DNA of 57,671 bases from an uncultured Collinsella sp. GTDB taxonomy: Bacteria; Actinomycetota; Coriobacteriia; Coriobacteriales; Coriobacteriaceae. The notes beneath the pieces are model-generated. The model made no database searches. It was not told where the DNA came from and was given only the letters and a program-made list of their open reading frames with translations. The stretch lies in the NCBI GenBank assembly GCA_900541175.1, contig UQIT01000012.1:1-57671 (forward strand). The letters are read 5' to 3'. A program made the position numbers and the translations under genes. How positions within the stretch are numbered: position 1 is the stretch's first letter; each line of letters opens with the position of its first letter. This document shows, piece after piece, positions 42,871-51,354 of the stretch.

Positions 42871-43914
42871 CTAGCGCTGAACGTAGGCGCGGACGAGCTC
42901 GTAGGTGTTGCGCACGCCGTCCATGTGGCTGCGCTCGTAGTTGTGGCTCGCGTACACGCCGGGGCCGATCAGACCATGGCGAATGTCATAACCGGCCGAA
43001 AGCGTAGCCTCAACGTCGGAACCGTAATGCGGGTACACATCGATGGCGTAATCGAGCTCAAGCTCGCGCGCGATGTTGGACAGCGTGGTTACCAGGTCGT
43101 AGTTGTACGGACCGCCCGAATCCTTGGCGCAAATCGAAACCATGCACTCGGTGCAGCCCAGGTCGTCACCCACGCAGCCCATGTCCACGCTGATCATCTC
43201 GCGCGTGTCGGCCGGCACAAAGGCACCACCGTGGCCGACCTCCTCGTACACGGTAAAGAGCAGCGAAACCTTACGCGAAAGCGTCACCTCGCCAGCGGCG
43301 ACGGCGCGGGCGAGACCCAGTAGAATCGCCGCGGACAGCTTGTCGTCAAGGAAGCGACTCTTGATGTAGCCGCTCTCCGTCACCGTGGTACGCGGATCCA
43401 TAGCGATGATGTCGCCGGTCTGAATGCCCAGCTCAAGCACATCGTCCTTGCTGTCGACATTCTCATCGAGCAGGATTTCCATGTTCTTCTCGATGGTCTT
43501 GACCGGCTCGTCGGCCACATGCGCCGAAGGCTCGGTATTGAGGACCACGCCCGTGTACACATTGCCGTCGCGCGTGTAGACGGTGCAGTTCTCGCCATCG
43601 GCCGTAGACCACTGGTGCCCACCAAGCGTCGTGGGACGCAGGCGGCCATTGTCCTTAATGGAGCGCACCATGGCGCCCAGGGTGTCGACATGGCTCGCCA
43701 ACACAAGCGGCTCGCCCTCGCCGCCAAGCTCAACGAGCACGTTACCCTTATTAGAACGCTCAGGCCCAAACCCCATATCGCGCAGGGTCTCCATCAGATA
43801 ATCAGTCGCCGCACGGGTATAGCCGGTAGGCGAAGCAATAGAAGTCAGCGTCTTAAGCTGTCCTGCGATATAGGAGAGCGTCTCCTCTAGAGAAGCATCA
43901 ATATTAGAAGTCAT
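42871..43914 (-). CDS. M42-family metallo-aminopeptidase
   Basis: 347 residues from the ATG at 43914, with GGAAGG 6 nt upstream; 43920 is too close to that site. Metal ligands and neighbours are visible: H75 and D77 (ASHVDTLG), SRFLDDKLSA, the YEEVGHGGA pair of Glu with the following His, ISVDMG and the late SHNYERSH. The family forms large dodecameric tetrahedral complexes that remove N-terminal residues from peptides in the cytoplasm. The neighbouring C69 dipeptidase (3.9 kb) also points to peptide use. Two palindromes (43964, 44020) lie upstream. Confidence 0.93.
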   Translation of the reverse strand: MTSNIDASLEETLSYIAGQLKTLTSIASPTGYTRAATDYLMETLRDMGFGPERSNKGNVLVELGGEGEPLVLASHVDTLGAMVRSIKDNGRLRPTTLGGHQWSTADGENCTVYTRDGNVYTGVVLNTEPSAHVADEPVKTIEKNMEILLDENVDSKDDVLELGIQTGDIIAMDPRTTVTESGYIKSRFLDDKLSAAILLGLARAVAAGEVTLSRKVSLLFTVYEEVGHGGAFVPADTREMISVDMGCVGDDLGCTECMVSICAKDSGGPYNYDLVTTLSNIARELELDYAIDVYPHYGSDVEATLSAGYDIRHGLIGPGVYASHNYERSHMDGVRNTYELVRAYVQR

Positions 43915-43963
43915 ATGCATCCTTCCAAGTAAAACTAAGACCGAGTCCCGATTTTAACCGTTC

Positions 43964-43973
43964 TGCACGTGCA
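43964..43973. promoter_or_regulatory. Operator-like palindrome, site 1
   Basis: TGCACGTGCA, perfect 10-bp palindrome 50 bp upstream of the M42 start codon. Repeated at 44021-44030, 57 bp further upstream. Confidence 0.45.
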
Positions 43974-44019
43974 ATGCCCCAGGAGCCGAGCCGACTCCAG
44001 ACGTCCCCGCACCGGTTTT

Positions 44020-44031
44020 GTGCACGTGCAC
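44020..44031. promoter_or_regulatory. Operator-like palindrome, site 2
   Basis: GTGCACGTGCAC, a perfect 12-bp palindrome containing the 10-mer of site 1. Confidence 0.45.
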
Positions 44032-44125
44032 GGTTTACAATCCCAATCTTGCATAAATCCTATCGGTATCTGCATAGAAATGAGGCATCTTTTTGCTTCG
44101 TCTCAGGGTGCCCCACCTTGGGCCG

Positions 44126-44357
44126 TGCAAAAAACGGAGTATTCAGCACCGTGGGCCCCAACAGCCCCATCGCGAACGACAAAACGACGCGGTTACAGCA
44201 GTGTTGCAGGTCGTCGCAAAGCAAAAACTCAGTAACAACCCCCTCCGCTCATCGATAGCCCGCCCACAATGGCTGTCGATGGGCGCCTGCGGGCCACTAC
44301 GGGCCATTCAAAACGTTATGCATTTTTAAGAGCTTGCTGAATACTCCCAAAAATGCA
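44126..44357. repeat. Inverted-repeat-bounded non-coding element B (232 bp)
   Basis: The arms 44126-44148 and 44335-44357 share GGAGTATTCAGCA (13 bp identical, inverted) and TGCA ends; the A/T runs between are complementary rather than equal. The inner side of the right arm also pairs TGCATTTTT with AAAAATGCA (44319-44357). Size and the GAGTAYT core resemble element A at 5491-5730. Confidence 0.6.
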
Positions 44358-44433
44358 CGCTGGGAAGTGCACCACCTATCCGCAGCGGGCAGTATGCCTT
44401 GGTTTTGCCCGTCTCGGGGCATCGACGCAGCAC

Positions 44434-44464
44434 AAAAAGCCCCGCCGTGCGTAGCACGGCGGGG
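44434..44464 (-). terminator. Terminator after the alcohol dehydrogenase
   Basis: CCCCGCCGTGC / GCACGGCGGGG stem with a 3-nt loop; on the minus strand followed by CTTTTTGTG. Confidence 0.85.
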
Positions 44465-44518
44465 GCAGCGGCCAGGCAAAAAGCCATACGCCTACACGGG
44501 CATGAACACCAAACTAGG

Positions 44519-45685
44519 CTAGGCAGCCGGGCAGATCTTCTTGAAGAGCTCGATGACGTCGTCGAGCGTCGCCTCGCGCGGGTTACCCGGGAAGCAGGCG
44601 TCGGCCATGGCGTCCTTGGCCAAGACCTCGATCTCGTCGGCCTTCATGGCCTCGCAGACGTGCGGGATGTTCACGTCGGCAGAGAGCTGCTTGACGGCGG
44701 CGATGGCGGCATCGGCGGCCTCGTCGGTGCTCATGCCCGTGGTGTCAACGCCCATGGCGACGGCAACCTTGGCCAGGCGCTCAGCGCAAACCGGCTTGTT
44801 GAACTCCATGGCGATCGGCAGCAGCATGGCGCAGGCGACGCCGTGCGGGGTGTCGTAGTGAGCGGACAGGGTGTGAGCCATGGCGTGGTCGATGCCCAGG
44901 CCAACATTGGAGAAGCCCATGCCGGCGACATACTGACCAAGGGCCATGCCCTCGCGGCCGGAGCCGGGCTGACCGGACTTGGCCTCGGCGACGGAGTCGC
45001 GCAGGTTCTCGCTGATCAGCTTAATGGCCTCAAAGTGGAACATGTCGGAGAGCTCCCAGGCGCCCTTGGTGGTGTAGCCCTCGATGGCGTGGGTCAGAGC
45101 GTCCATGCCGGTGGAAGCAGTCAGGCCGGCGGGCATGGAAGCCATCATGTCGGGGTCGACGACGGCGACCTCGGGGGCGTCGTTGGTGTCGACGCACACG
45201 AACTTGCGGACCTTCTCGGGGTCGGTGATGACGTAGTTGATGGTCACCTCGGCGGCAGTACCGGCGGTCGTCGGCACGGCGATGGTGAACACGGCATGGT
45301 TCTTAGTCGGAGCAACGCCCTCGAGGCTGCGGACATCGGCGAACTCGGGGTTGTTGATAATGATGCCGATGGCCTTAGCGGTGTCCATGGAGGAGCCGCC
45401 ACCGATGGTCACGATAGCGTCAGCCTCGGCGGCCTTGAAGGCCTCGACGCCGTCCTTGACATTCTGGATGGTGGGGTTGGGCTTGATCTCGGAGTAGAGG
45501 CTCCAAGCGATGCCGGCGGCGTCGAGCTCGTCGGTCACCTTAGCGGTAACGCCAAACTTGACCAGATCGGGGTCGGAGCAGACGAAGATCTTCTTGTAGC
45601 CGCGACGCTGGAGCTCGCCGGGGATCTCCTTGATGGCGCCGGAACCATGGTAAGAAATGGTGTTGAGAACGAAACGATTAGCCAT
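44519..45685 (-). CDS. fucO: Iron-dependent alcohol dehydrogenase (FucO-like)
   Basis: 388 residues. GGGSSMDTAKAIG binds NAD and the family signatures MDALTHAIEGYTT and GIDHAMAHTLSAHYDTPHG hold the iron ligands (Asp and three His). Similarity in length and pattern is closest to lactaldehyde reductase/1,2-propanediol oxidoreductase FucO, which reduces lactaldehyde made from fucose or rhamnose, giving propanediol. Other small-aldehyde reductases of this family cannot be excluded. No fuc or rha genes are nearby. A cre-like palindrome lies about 100 bp upstream (45786-45799). Confidence 0.85.
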   Translation of the reverse strand: MANRFVLNTISYHGSGAIKEIPGELQRRGYKKIFVCSDPDLVKFGVTAKVTDELDAAGIAWSLYSEIKPNPTIQNVKDGVEAFKAAEADAIVTIGGGSSMDTAKAIGIIINNPEFADVRSLEGVAPTKNHAVFTIAVPTTAGTAAEVTINYVITDPEKVRKFVCVDTNDAPEVAVVDPDMMASMPAGLTASTGMDALTHAIEGYTTKGAWELSDMFHFEAIKLISENLRDSVAEAKSGQPGSGREGMALGQYVAGMGFSNVGLGIDHAMAHTLSAHYDTPHGVACAMLLPIAMEFNKPVCAERLAKVAVAMGVDTTGMSTDEAADAAIAAVKQLSADVNIPHVCEAMKADEIEVLAKDAMADACFPGNPREATLDDVIELFKKICPAA

Positions 45686-46097
45686 TGATAGCCTCCTATC
45701 GTGCGCGGGGCACCCGTTACGCCCCGCACTATAAGTCCCATCCTAACGCTTTTGAAACAAAAAACACGTGAGAACGTCAAATAATTTAAAGCGCTTCAAC
45801 ATACTAACGGGGCCTTAGCCCTTCCCTCCCGACAGCAGCGAAGGCTAGATTCTAGGAGCAATCGCCCAAAGAATACAACCGACTCAGTCTATAAATTGTT
45901 TCTGTTTTAGCAATATATGTTTGACAATACGTTTATAAAAAGATACTTTGTAATGAATAACATGCATACAGCAAATAACGTCATTCATTTTGTTAGAAAT
46001 TGCCCATGCGGTTATTGCAGCTGCATCTACTGCAACGTACAGCGTAATTCTCCGCACGAAGCAGAAGACGGTTCCAATTCGATCGAGGCGATGACAC
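45686..46097. other. Intergenic region, partly AT-rich
   Basis: Holds the alcohol dehydrogenase promoter side and the cre-like site (45786-45799). From about 45860 base composition becomes clearly AT-rich relative to neighbours. Two overlapping short ORFs (45884-46126 minus, 45917-46108 plus) have neither ribosome sites nor plausible composition. Confidence 0.55.
45786..45799. promoter_or_regulatory. cre-like palindrome
   Basis: TTAAAGCGCTTCAA, centred on AAGCGCTT as in LacI/CcpA-family operators, upstream of the FucO-like gene. Suggests carbon-source control. Confidence 0.45.
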
Positions 46098-46637
46098 ATG
46101 GTGGCTAGTGGTCCTAAATCGAGCAAGACAGCTACAAACGAATATCAAATCTCAATTGAAGGTAACCCTTATCCGCATACTCTGGCTCTCATCAACCCAG
46201 CGGGAAACAACCTCAACATCAAAAAACATGGGTTCACGGGTCCACTAGGATAGCTATTGAGTCTTAAATATACCGTTTATGACGATGCAAATGAAAAACT
46301 CTTCACTGTCGTCGACGGCGGTTTTAGCAACATGCCCAGGGTTGCGCTCATCATCGAACACGAGGAAGTTGCGGTGTTTGATTATGGCCTAAACAGACTT
46401 GAGATGAAGTGCGTAACGAACATACCGAATTACACAATAAAAGGTAACTTCCTATTTGGAGATTACGGTATATTCAGCCAACGGGAAGTGAAGCTATCTT
46501 CAGTTATCGTCCTTCAATGTGATAAACAATCGTGCTTTAGCATACAGGTTTTGGATAAAGCCGAATTAGCCGCCGCAATTGGAATACCTACAGCCATTGC
46601 CCTTCTTAGGGCTCGGATTGAAGAGCATCTCGAATAA
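46098..46637 (+). pseudogene. LURP-one-like gene interrupted by an in-frame TAG
   Basis: The ATG at 46098 opens a 51-codon frame (MVASGPKSSKTATNEYQISI ... HGFTGPLG) closed by TAG at 46251-46253. The same frame then continues LLSLKYTVYDDANEKLFTVV to a stop at 46637, with strand patterns like the LURP-one/tubby-like fold and an ending LAAAIGIPTAIALLRA. If whole it would be about 179 residues. Alternatively, translation restarts at the TTG at 46257 (AGGA 7 nt upstream), giving a 126-residue protein. Composition is AT-rich, unlike flanking genes, suggesting acquisition. No function is proposed. Confidence 0.5.
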
Positions 46638-46654
46638 ATCGCAAAAAGCAGTTC

Positions 46655-46705
46655 GTAACAACATTCAGGAGCTAGATAGTTTTTCTGGCTCCTGAATGTT
46701 GTTAC
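46655..46705. terminator. Perfect 18-bp hairpin between convergent genes
   Basis: GTAACAACATTCAGGAGC (46655-46672) and its exact inverse (46688-46705) around a 15-nt loop. A bidirectional terminator or 3' stabiliser for the LURP-like and YoaK-like genes. Note the loop contains TTTTT. Confidence 0.65.
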
Positions 46706-46716
46706 AAACATGCACC

Positions 46717-47436
46717 TTAGCGCTTAAGACTCGCGGTCTGCCAGTCAGCTATGATGCGGGCCCATTTCCTGTGCAAGTCGCGCTCGCGGTCGATGAACAT
46801 GATGGCAAACGCGACAAACAGCAGCAAACTCGCCACGACGATGGCATGCAGGCCCATGCGCTCAATACACCAGTTGCCCAACACGGCGCCAAACACAAAG
46901 GTAAAGATCACGCCAAAGTACAGCAGGCCGTTTTCCAAAAAGCCGCGCCTGTGGGTGATGATGTAATCGTCCACGTTTTGTAGCGCGTTGCGCAAGTTGC
47001 CGATGCACATGGTCGTAGCGATGCCGTGACCGTGGATCTTGCGGAAGCTCTCGACCTGCATGCCGCAGGCAAACGAGGTGAGGCAGTTGGCGAGCAGGTT
47101 GAAATTGCCGCCCGGGATAAAGCTCACGCCCAGCAAGATGACGGCTTCAAAGAACACCGTCACTTGGCGCCAGTGAATCACGCTGCCAAACCGTTCGTGT
47201 ACCAGGTCGGCAAGCATAATGCCCACGGCAAACGACACCACGGGGAAGAAGTAGCGCCCCGCAAGTGCCCAATTGCCCTCCGAGATGCTCACGCCCACCA
47301 GCAAGATGTTGCCCGTCTGCGCATTAGCGAAAACATGGTCGCGCCCAATGTACGAATAAACGTCCATAAAGCCACCGGCGAGCGCCAAGATGATGCCCAG
47401 CTCAATAGACTCCGATATCTGTTTGGCACGCTGCAT
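46717..47436 (-). CDS. YoaK/DUF1275-family membrane protein
   Basis: 239 residues from the ATG at 47436, with AGGGAGGATG about 9 nt upstream. Six hydrophobic segments. The family signature GFMDVYSYIGRDHVFANAQTGNILLVG lies at about 24-50, and GMQVESFRKIHGHGIATTMCIGNLRN near 130. The family is common in bacteria; transport is suspected but no substrate is known. Monocistronic, divergent from the YgiQ gene over 268 bp. Confidence 0.88.
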   Translation of the reverse strand: MQRAKQISESIELGIILALAGGFMDVYSYIGRDHVFANAQTGNILLVGVSISEGNWALAGRYFFPVVSFAVGIMLADLVHERFGSVIHWRQVTVFFEAVILLGVSFIPGGNFNLLANCLTSFACGMQVESFRKIHGHGIATTMCIGNLRNALQNVDDYIITHRRGFLENGLLYFGVIFTFVFGAVLGNWCIERMGLHAIVVASLLLFVAFAIMFIDRERDLHRKWARIIADWQTASLKR

Positions 47437-47704
47437 CGCCGTGCATCCTCCCTGTTGACGACTCTCTCGTGCGTTGGCGGAAACATAGCCGCCGTTCATA
47501 CTGTAACCCATTGACAACATGGCGTGCGCGCGAGACGGGTTCTCCAACGCGCAGATACACAGTCTGGAAACAAACAGCGGGCGCGGCGCCGACACCCGCA
47601 CTGACGCGCCGATCCACCAGCTCGTGTACTCCACCAGTCTTTTTAGCCCCGTCCCAAAAAGACTAGTTACAATTACGTGCAGCATACAAACACCGGGAGG
47701 GATC

Positions 47705-49846
47705 GTGGCAAAAAAGCCTCAGCACGCTCAGAACAGCCAACGCGGACAGCAGGGCAAACAGGGCCAGCAGCAAAAGCGCGGCGGCAAGGCGCAGGCCACG
47801 GTCGCCCGCACCAAGCATTCCCAAGCGACGCCCGTCCGTCCTTGGCGTCCAGGCCGCGATAAGTTCCTCCCCGTCAGCCGCGCCGACATGGATGCGCGCG
47901 ACTGGGACCAGTGCGACTTCGTCTACATCTGCGGCGACGCCTACGTGGACCATCCCAGCTTTGGCATGGCCATCATTAGCCGCGTCCTCGACGCGCACGG
48001 CTACAAGGTGGGCATCATCTGCCAACCCGACTGGACCGACCCCGCCAGCATCACTGTGCTCGGTGAGCCGCGCCTGGGCTTTCTCGTCAGTGCCGGCAAC
48101 ATGGACTCCATGGTCAACCACTATTCGGTAACCAAGCACCGCCGCCACACCGACGCCTATACCCCCGGTGGCGAGGAGGGGCGCCGTCCCAACCGAGCCG
48201 TCACGGTCTATGGCAACCTCATCCGCCAGACGTTCAAGGACGCTCCCATCATCATCGGCGGCATCGAGGCGAGCCTGCGCCGTCTGGCCCACTACGATTA
48301 CTGGCAGGACAAGCTCAAGCGCTCGGTACTGCTCGACTCGGGCGCCGACATCCTCATCTACGGCATGGGCGAGCACGCGATCGTCGAGATCGCCGACGCG
48401 CTCGACGCGGGACTGCCCGTGGACCAGATCACCTATATCAATGGCACTGTCTACCGCACGGGTTCGCTCGACGAGGTCTACGACTACGACCTGCTGCCCA
48501 GCTGGGACGACCTTGCCGCCGACAAGCTCAACTACGCCCGCAGCTTTAACGTGCAGCAGCAGAATATGGACCCCATCACCGGGCATCGCCTGGTAGAGCC
48601 ATATCCCAACAGCGTGTACGTGGTGCAGAACCCGCCGTCGGCAACACTCACCACCGACGAGATGGACGAGGTTGCCGAACTCCCCTACGCACGCGATTGG
48701 CATCCCGACTACGACGCGGCAGGCGGCGTGCCGGCCTTTGCTGAGATCAAGTTTTCCATTAGCTCCAACCGCGGCTGTTTTGGCGAGTGCTCGTTTTGCG
48801 CGCTCACCTTCCACCAGGGCCGCGTGTTGCAGATGCGCAGCCACGACTCGATCATGCGCGAGGCCGAGCTGCTCACGCGCGATCCCGAGTTTAAGGGCTA
48901 CATCAACGACGTGGGTGGACCGACGGCCAACTTTAGCCGCCCCGCCTGCGACAAGCAGCTCAAGCACGGTGTGTGCAAGAACAAGCGCTGTCTGTGGCCG
49001 AGCGTATGCAAGAACATGGTGGTCGACGAAAGCGGCTACACGCAGCTGTTGCGCGACCTGCGCCAGCTGCCGGGCGTCAAGAAGGTCTTCGTGCGCAGCG
49101 GCATCCGTTTTGACTACACCATGGCCGATGCCTCGGACGAGTTTTTACGCGAGCTGCTGGAGCATCACGTCTCGGGCCAGCTGCGCGTAGCGCCCGAGCA
49201 CGTGAGCGACGCGGTACTGTCCGTGATGGGCAAGCCGAGCCGAGCTGTCTACGACGCATTCTGCCGTAAATTTGAACGCTTGAATCGCGAATACGGACTC
49301 AAGCAGTACGTGGTGCCGTATCTGATCTCGAGCCACCCCGGCTCGACCATGAAGGAAGCCGTGGACCTTGCCGAGGCCGTGCGCGACATGGGCTACATGC
49401 CCGAGCAGGTGCAGGACTTCTACCCCACACCGTCCACCATGTCGACGTGCATGTACTACACCGGCGTGGACCCGCGCACCATGAAACCGATCTATGTGGC
49501 GCGCGACCCGCACGAGAAGGCCATGCAGCGCGCGCTCATCCAGTATCGCAAGCCCGAGAACTACAAGCTGGTACGCGAGGCGCTGGAAAAGGCTGGCCGT
49601 CGCGACCTGATCGGCTACACCAAGCATTGCCTGATCCGTCCCGTGCCGCCGCGCCCGGGCGAGACGTCTGCTGGCGGTGGGCATGGCGCAGGCAAGAAGG
49701 GCGGCAAGGCCCACGGTGGCGCCGCTGGCAAGGGGCCTAAGGGCAGCAAGGGGCACAGCGGCATGTCGCGTGCGCAGAACACCGCAGGCCGCAACCGCGC
49801 GGCACAGGGGCGTCAGGGCGCCAACGGAGGCGGTCGCCGCAACTAG
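47705..49846 (+). CDS. YgiQ-family radical SAM protein
   Basis: 713 residues from the GTG at 47705 (GGGAGGGATC just upstream). A B12-binding-like N-terminal UPF0313 region (80-300) precedes the radical SAM core, with cluster Cys C358, C362 and C365 (RGCFGECSFCAL). A second Cys-rich stretch (KQLKHGVCKNKRCLWPSVCKNM) follows. The C-terminal 90 residues are Gly/Lys-rich, and the N-terminal 45 Gln/Lys/Arg-rich; both tails look disordered and possibly RNA-binding. The reaction of YgiQ proteins is unknown. Transcribed alone, with a strong 3' hairpin at 49901. Confidence 0.9.
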   Translation: MAKKPQHAQNSQRGQQGKQGQQQKRGGKAQATVARTKHSQATPVRPWRPGRDKFLPVSRADMDARDWDQCDFVYICGDAYVDHPSFGMAIISRVLDAHGYKVGIICQPDWTDPASITVLGEPRLGFLVSAGNMDSMVNHYSVTKHRRHTDAYTPGGEEGRRPNRAVTVYGNLIRQTFKDAPIIIGGIEASLRRLAHYDYWQDKLKRSVLLDSGADILIYGMGEHAIVEIADALDAGLPVDQITYINGTVYRTGSLDEVYDYDLLPSWDDLAADKLNYARSFNVQQQNMDPITGHRLVEPYPNSVYVVQNPPSATLTTDEMDEVAELPYARDWHPDYDAAGGVPAFAEIKFSISSNRGCFGECSFCALTFHQGRVLQMRSHDSIMREAELLTRDPEFKGYINDVGGPTANFSRPACDKQLKHGVCKNKRCLWPSVCKNMVVDESGYTQLLRDLRQLPGVKKVFVRSGIRFDYTMADASDEFLRELLEHHVSGQLRVAPEHVSDAVLSVMGKPSRAVYDAFCRKFERLNREYGLKQYVVPYLISSHPGSTMKEAVDLAEAVRDMGYMPEQVQDFYPTPSTMSTCMYYTGVDPRTMKPIYVARDPHEKAMQRALIQYRKPENYKLVREALEKAGRRDLIGYTKHCLIRPVPPRPGETSAGGGHGAGKKGGKAHGGAAGKGPKGSKGHSGMSRAQNTAGRNRAAQGRQGANGGGRRN

Positions 49847-49900
49847 CGCGGCGAGGCGGCATGCCGCCGTTGGCGACACGACACGCCCCACCAATAAAAT

Positions 49901-49943
49901 GCCGCTCGCCGGGGCGTCGCAGAACGATTCCCCGGCGAGCGGC
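49901..49943. terminator. Hairpin between ygiQ-like gene and PTS gene
   Basis: GCCGCTCGCCGGGG / CCCCGGCGAGCGGC, 14-bp perfect stem between convergent genes. No clear T-tract. Confidence 0.6.
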
Positions 49944-49972
49944 CGATTAATATTGTCTATCTCAAAACGTCG

Positions 49973-51343
49973 TTACTTTTTGTCGAAACGACCATAGAGC
50001 GCAAACGAGAGCGCCGCAGAGATAACCCAAGTCAAAGCGATGCAGACGACAATCATGATCAGGTTCATGGGATTGCCGCTTGGATCGGCATAAACGGGCA
50101 ACGAGGTAATGCCGGGCATAACAAAGCCGAAGCACTTTGCGCCGAGAACAACGGTAAGCGCACCGCCAATGCCATCCGCGATCATCGCAGCGATAAGCGG
50201 AGTCCTGTTAGGAACCTGAACGGTAAACAAGGCGGGCTCGGAAATTCCCATAAATGCTGAGAAGGCGCACGTCATTGCAGCGGACTTGAGCTTTTCGTCG
50301 GTCATGCGCAGGGCTGCACCAAAAGACGCACCGCTTTCGGCGAGGTTATGGCAGAAAGAGATCGGGAGCAGATAGTCATACCCAAGCGTTGCGATATTGG
50401 AAATCTGGATAGGGCTCGTTGACTGATGCATGCCGAAGAGCACGATAAGCGGCATAAAGAAGCCCAGCAGAAAACCGGCAACGGGGCCTAACGTCGAGAA
50501 TAGCCAAACGATACCGTTGGCAAGACCAAGACCGCACCAGGCACCAATCGGAGCGAGCACAAACAAGTTGACGGGAATCACGATAGCAAGGGAGAGCGCC
50601 GGAACGACAACGAGCTTAAAAAGATCCGGCACGACTTTGTCGATTGCACGATATACAAAAGACAAGCCAATGACGCCAAAGATAACCGGGAACACGGAAT
50701 CGGCGTAGCTAAAAATCGGCACCGTAAAACCGAACAGCGCAAGAGGCGTCTCGCCCGTACCGACAGCGTTGACAATGGTCGGGTACATCAGCGATCCGGC
50801 AACACAAAGCGCAAGCGAACGGTTGACTCGGAACTTATCAGCTGTAGACATTGCCAGCAAAAACGGCAAGAAGTAGAACGGGATATCCGAAATCATATTG
50901 AATATCGCAAAGTCGCCGGCACCCGCGTCGATTCCAAAAGCCGCGATAGCAGCCAGGATGCCCTTTACGATGCCTCCCGCCACCAGTGCGGGAATGATAG
51001 CGGAGAAGATGCCGGTGATGATATCGAATACGCGAGCCGAACCTTTTTGGAGCTCAGGCTGCTCGGCGTCGGCGGAGACCTCGCCACCCATCCTGTCGCC
51101 TAGCATGGGCTCCAATTCGTCATATACCGACCCCACGCTGGCGCCGATGATAACCTGCCACTGCCCGTCTTTAACCTGCGCGCCCAAGGCGCCGTCAAGC
51201 GTCTTAAGGGCCTCCAGGTCTGCCTTGCTATCGTCCTTCAGGTTGAATCTGAGCCTTGTAATGCAGTGCGTTGCCATAACAACGTTATCGGCGCCGCCCA
51301 CGAGCTCGAGGACACGAGCGGCCAGTTCCTTCTTGTCTGCCAC
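49973..51343 (-). CDS. PTS beta-glucoside transporter EIIBC
   Basis: 456 residues from the GTG at 51343, with GGAG 8 nt upstream; GTG 51352 overlaps that site. The EIIB domain (1-80) has the phosphocysteine C27 in ATHCITRLRF. The EIIC domain (from about 105) has about ten membrane segments and GISEPALFTVQVPNRTP with the substrate-site Glu. No EIIA is attached, so phosphate probably comes from a glucose-type EIIA elsewhere. It takes up and phosphorylates beta-glucosides such as cellobiose, arbutin or salicin. It lies 11 bp downstream of the GH1 gene and is co-transcribed. Confidence 0.93.
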   Translation of the reverse strand: MADKKELAARVLELVGGADNVVMATHCITRLRFNLKDDSKADLEALKTLDGALGAQVKDGQWQVIIGASVGSVYDELEPMLGDRMGGEVSADAEQPELQKGSARVFDIITGIFSAIIPALVAGGIVKGILAAIAAFGIDAGAGDFAIFNMISDIPFYFLPFLLAMSTADKFRVNRSLALCVAGSLMYPTIVNAVGTGETPLALFGFTVPIFSYADSVFPVIFGVIGLSFVYRAIDKVVPDLFKLVVVPALSLAIVIPVNLFVLAPIGAWCGLGLANGIVWLFSTLGPVAGFLLGFFMPLIVLFGMHQSTSPIQISNIATLGYDYLLPISFCHNLAESGASFGAALRMTDEKLKSAAMTCAFSAFMGISEPALFTVQVPNRTPLIAAMIADGIGGALTVVLGAKCFGFVMPGITSLPVYADPSGNPMNLIMIVVCIALTWVISAALSFALYGRFDKK

Positions 51344-51354
51344 AGCAATCACTC

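Larger units (their letters stand above)
43915..44518. other. Long non-coding interval with palindromes and element B
   Basis: 604 bp between two minus-strand genes. Contains the TGCACGTGCA palindromes, inverted-repeat element B (44126-44357), an imperfect stem ATCGATAGCC / GGCTGTCGAT (about 44244-44282) and a terminator (44434-44464). No convincing ORF. Confidence 0.7.

Noticed and set aside
43915..44518. tRNA or known small RNA in the long gap
   Set aside because: No cloverleaf or recognised family core found; only palindromes and a terminator.
45884..46126. Short minus-strand ORF (80 codons) in the AT-rich patch
   Set aside because: No ribosome site, random-looking composition, overlaps another equally unlikely ORF.
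46251..46253. TAG read as pyrrolysine
   Set aside because: No sign of the pyl machinery in the window and no methylamine methyltransferase context. Decay or restart is simpler.
47663..48967. 434-codon minus-strand open frame
   Set aside because: Shadow of the YgiQ-type gene on the other strand.
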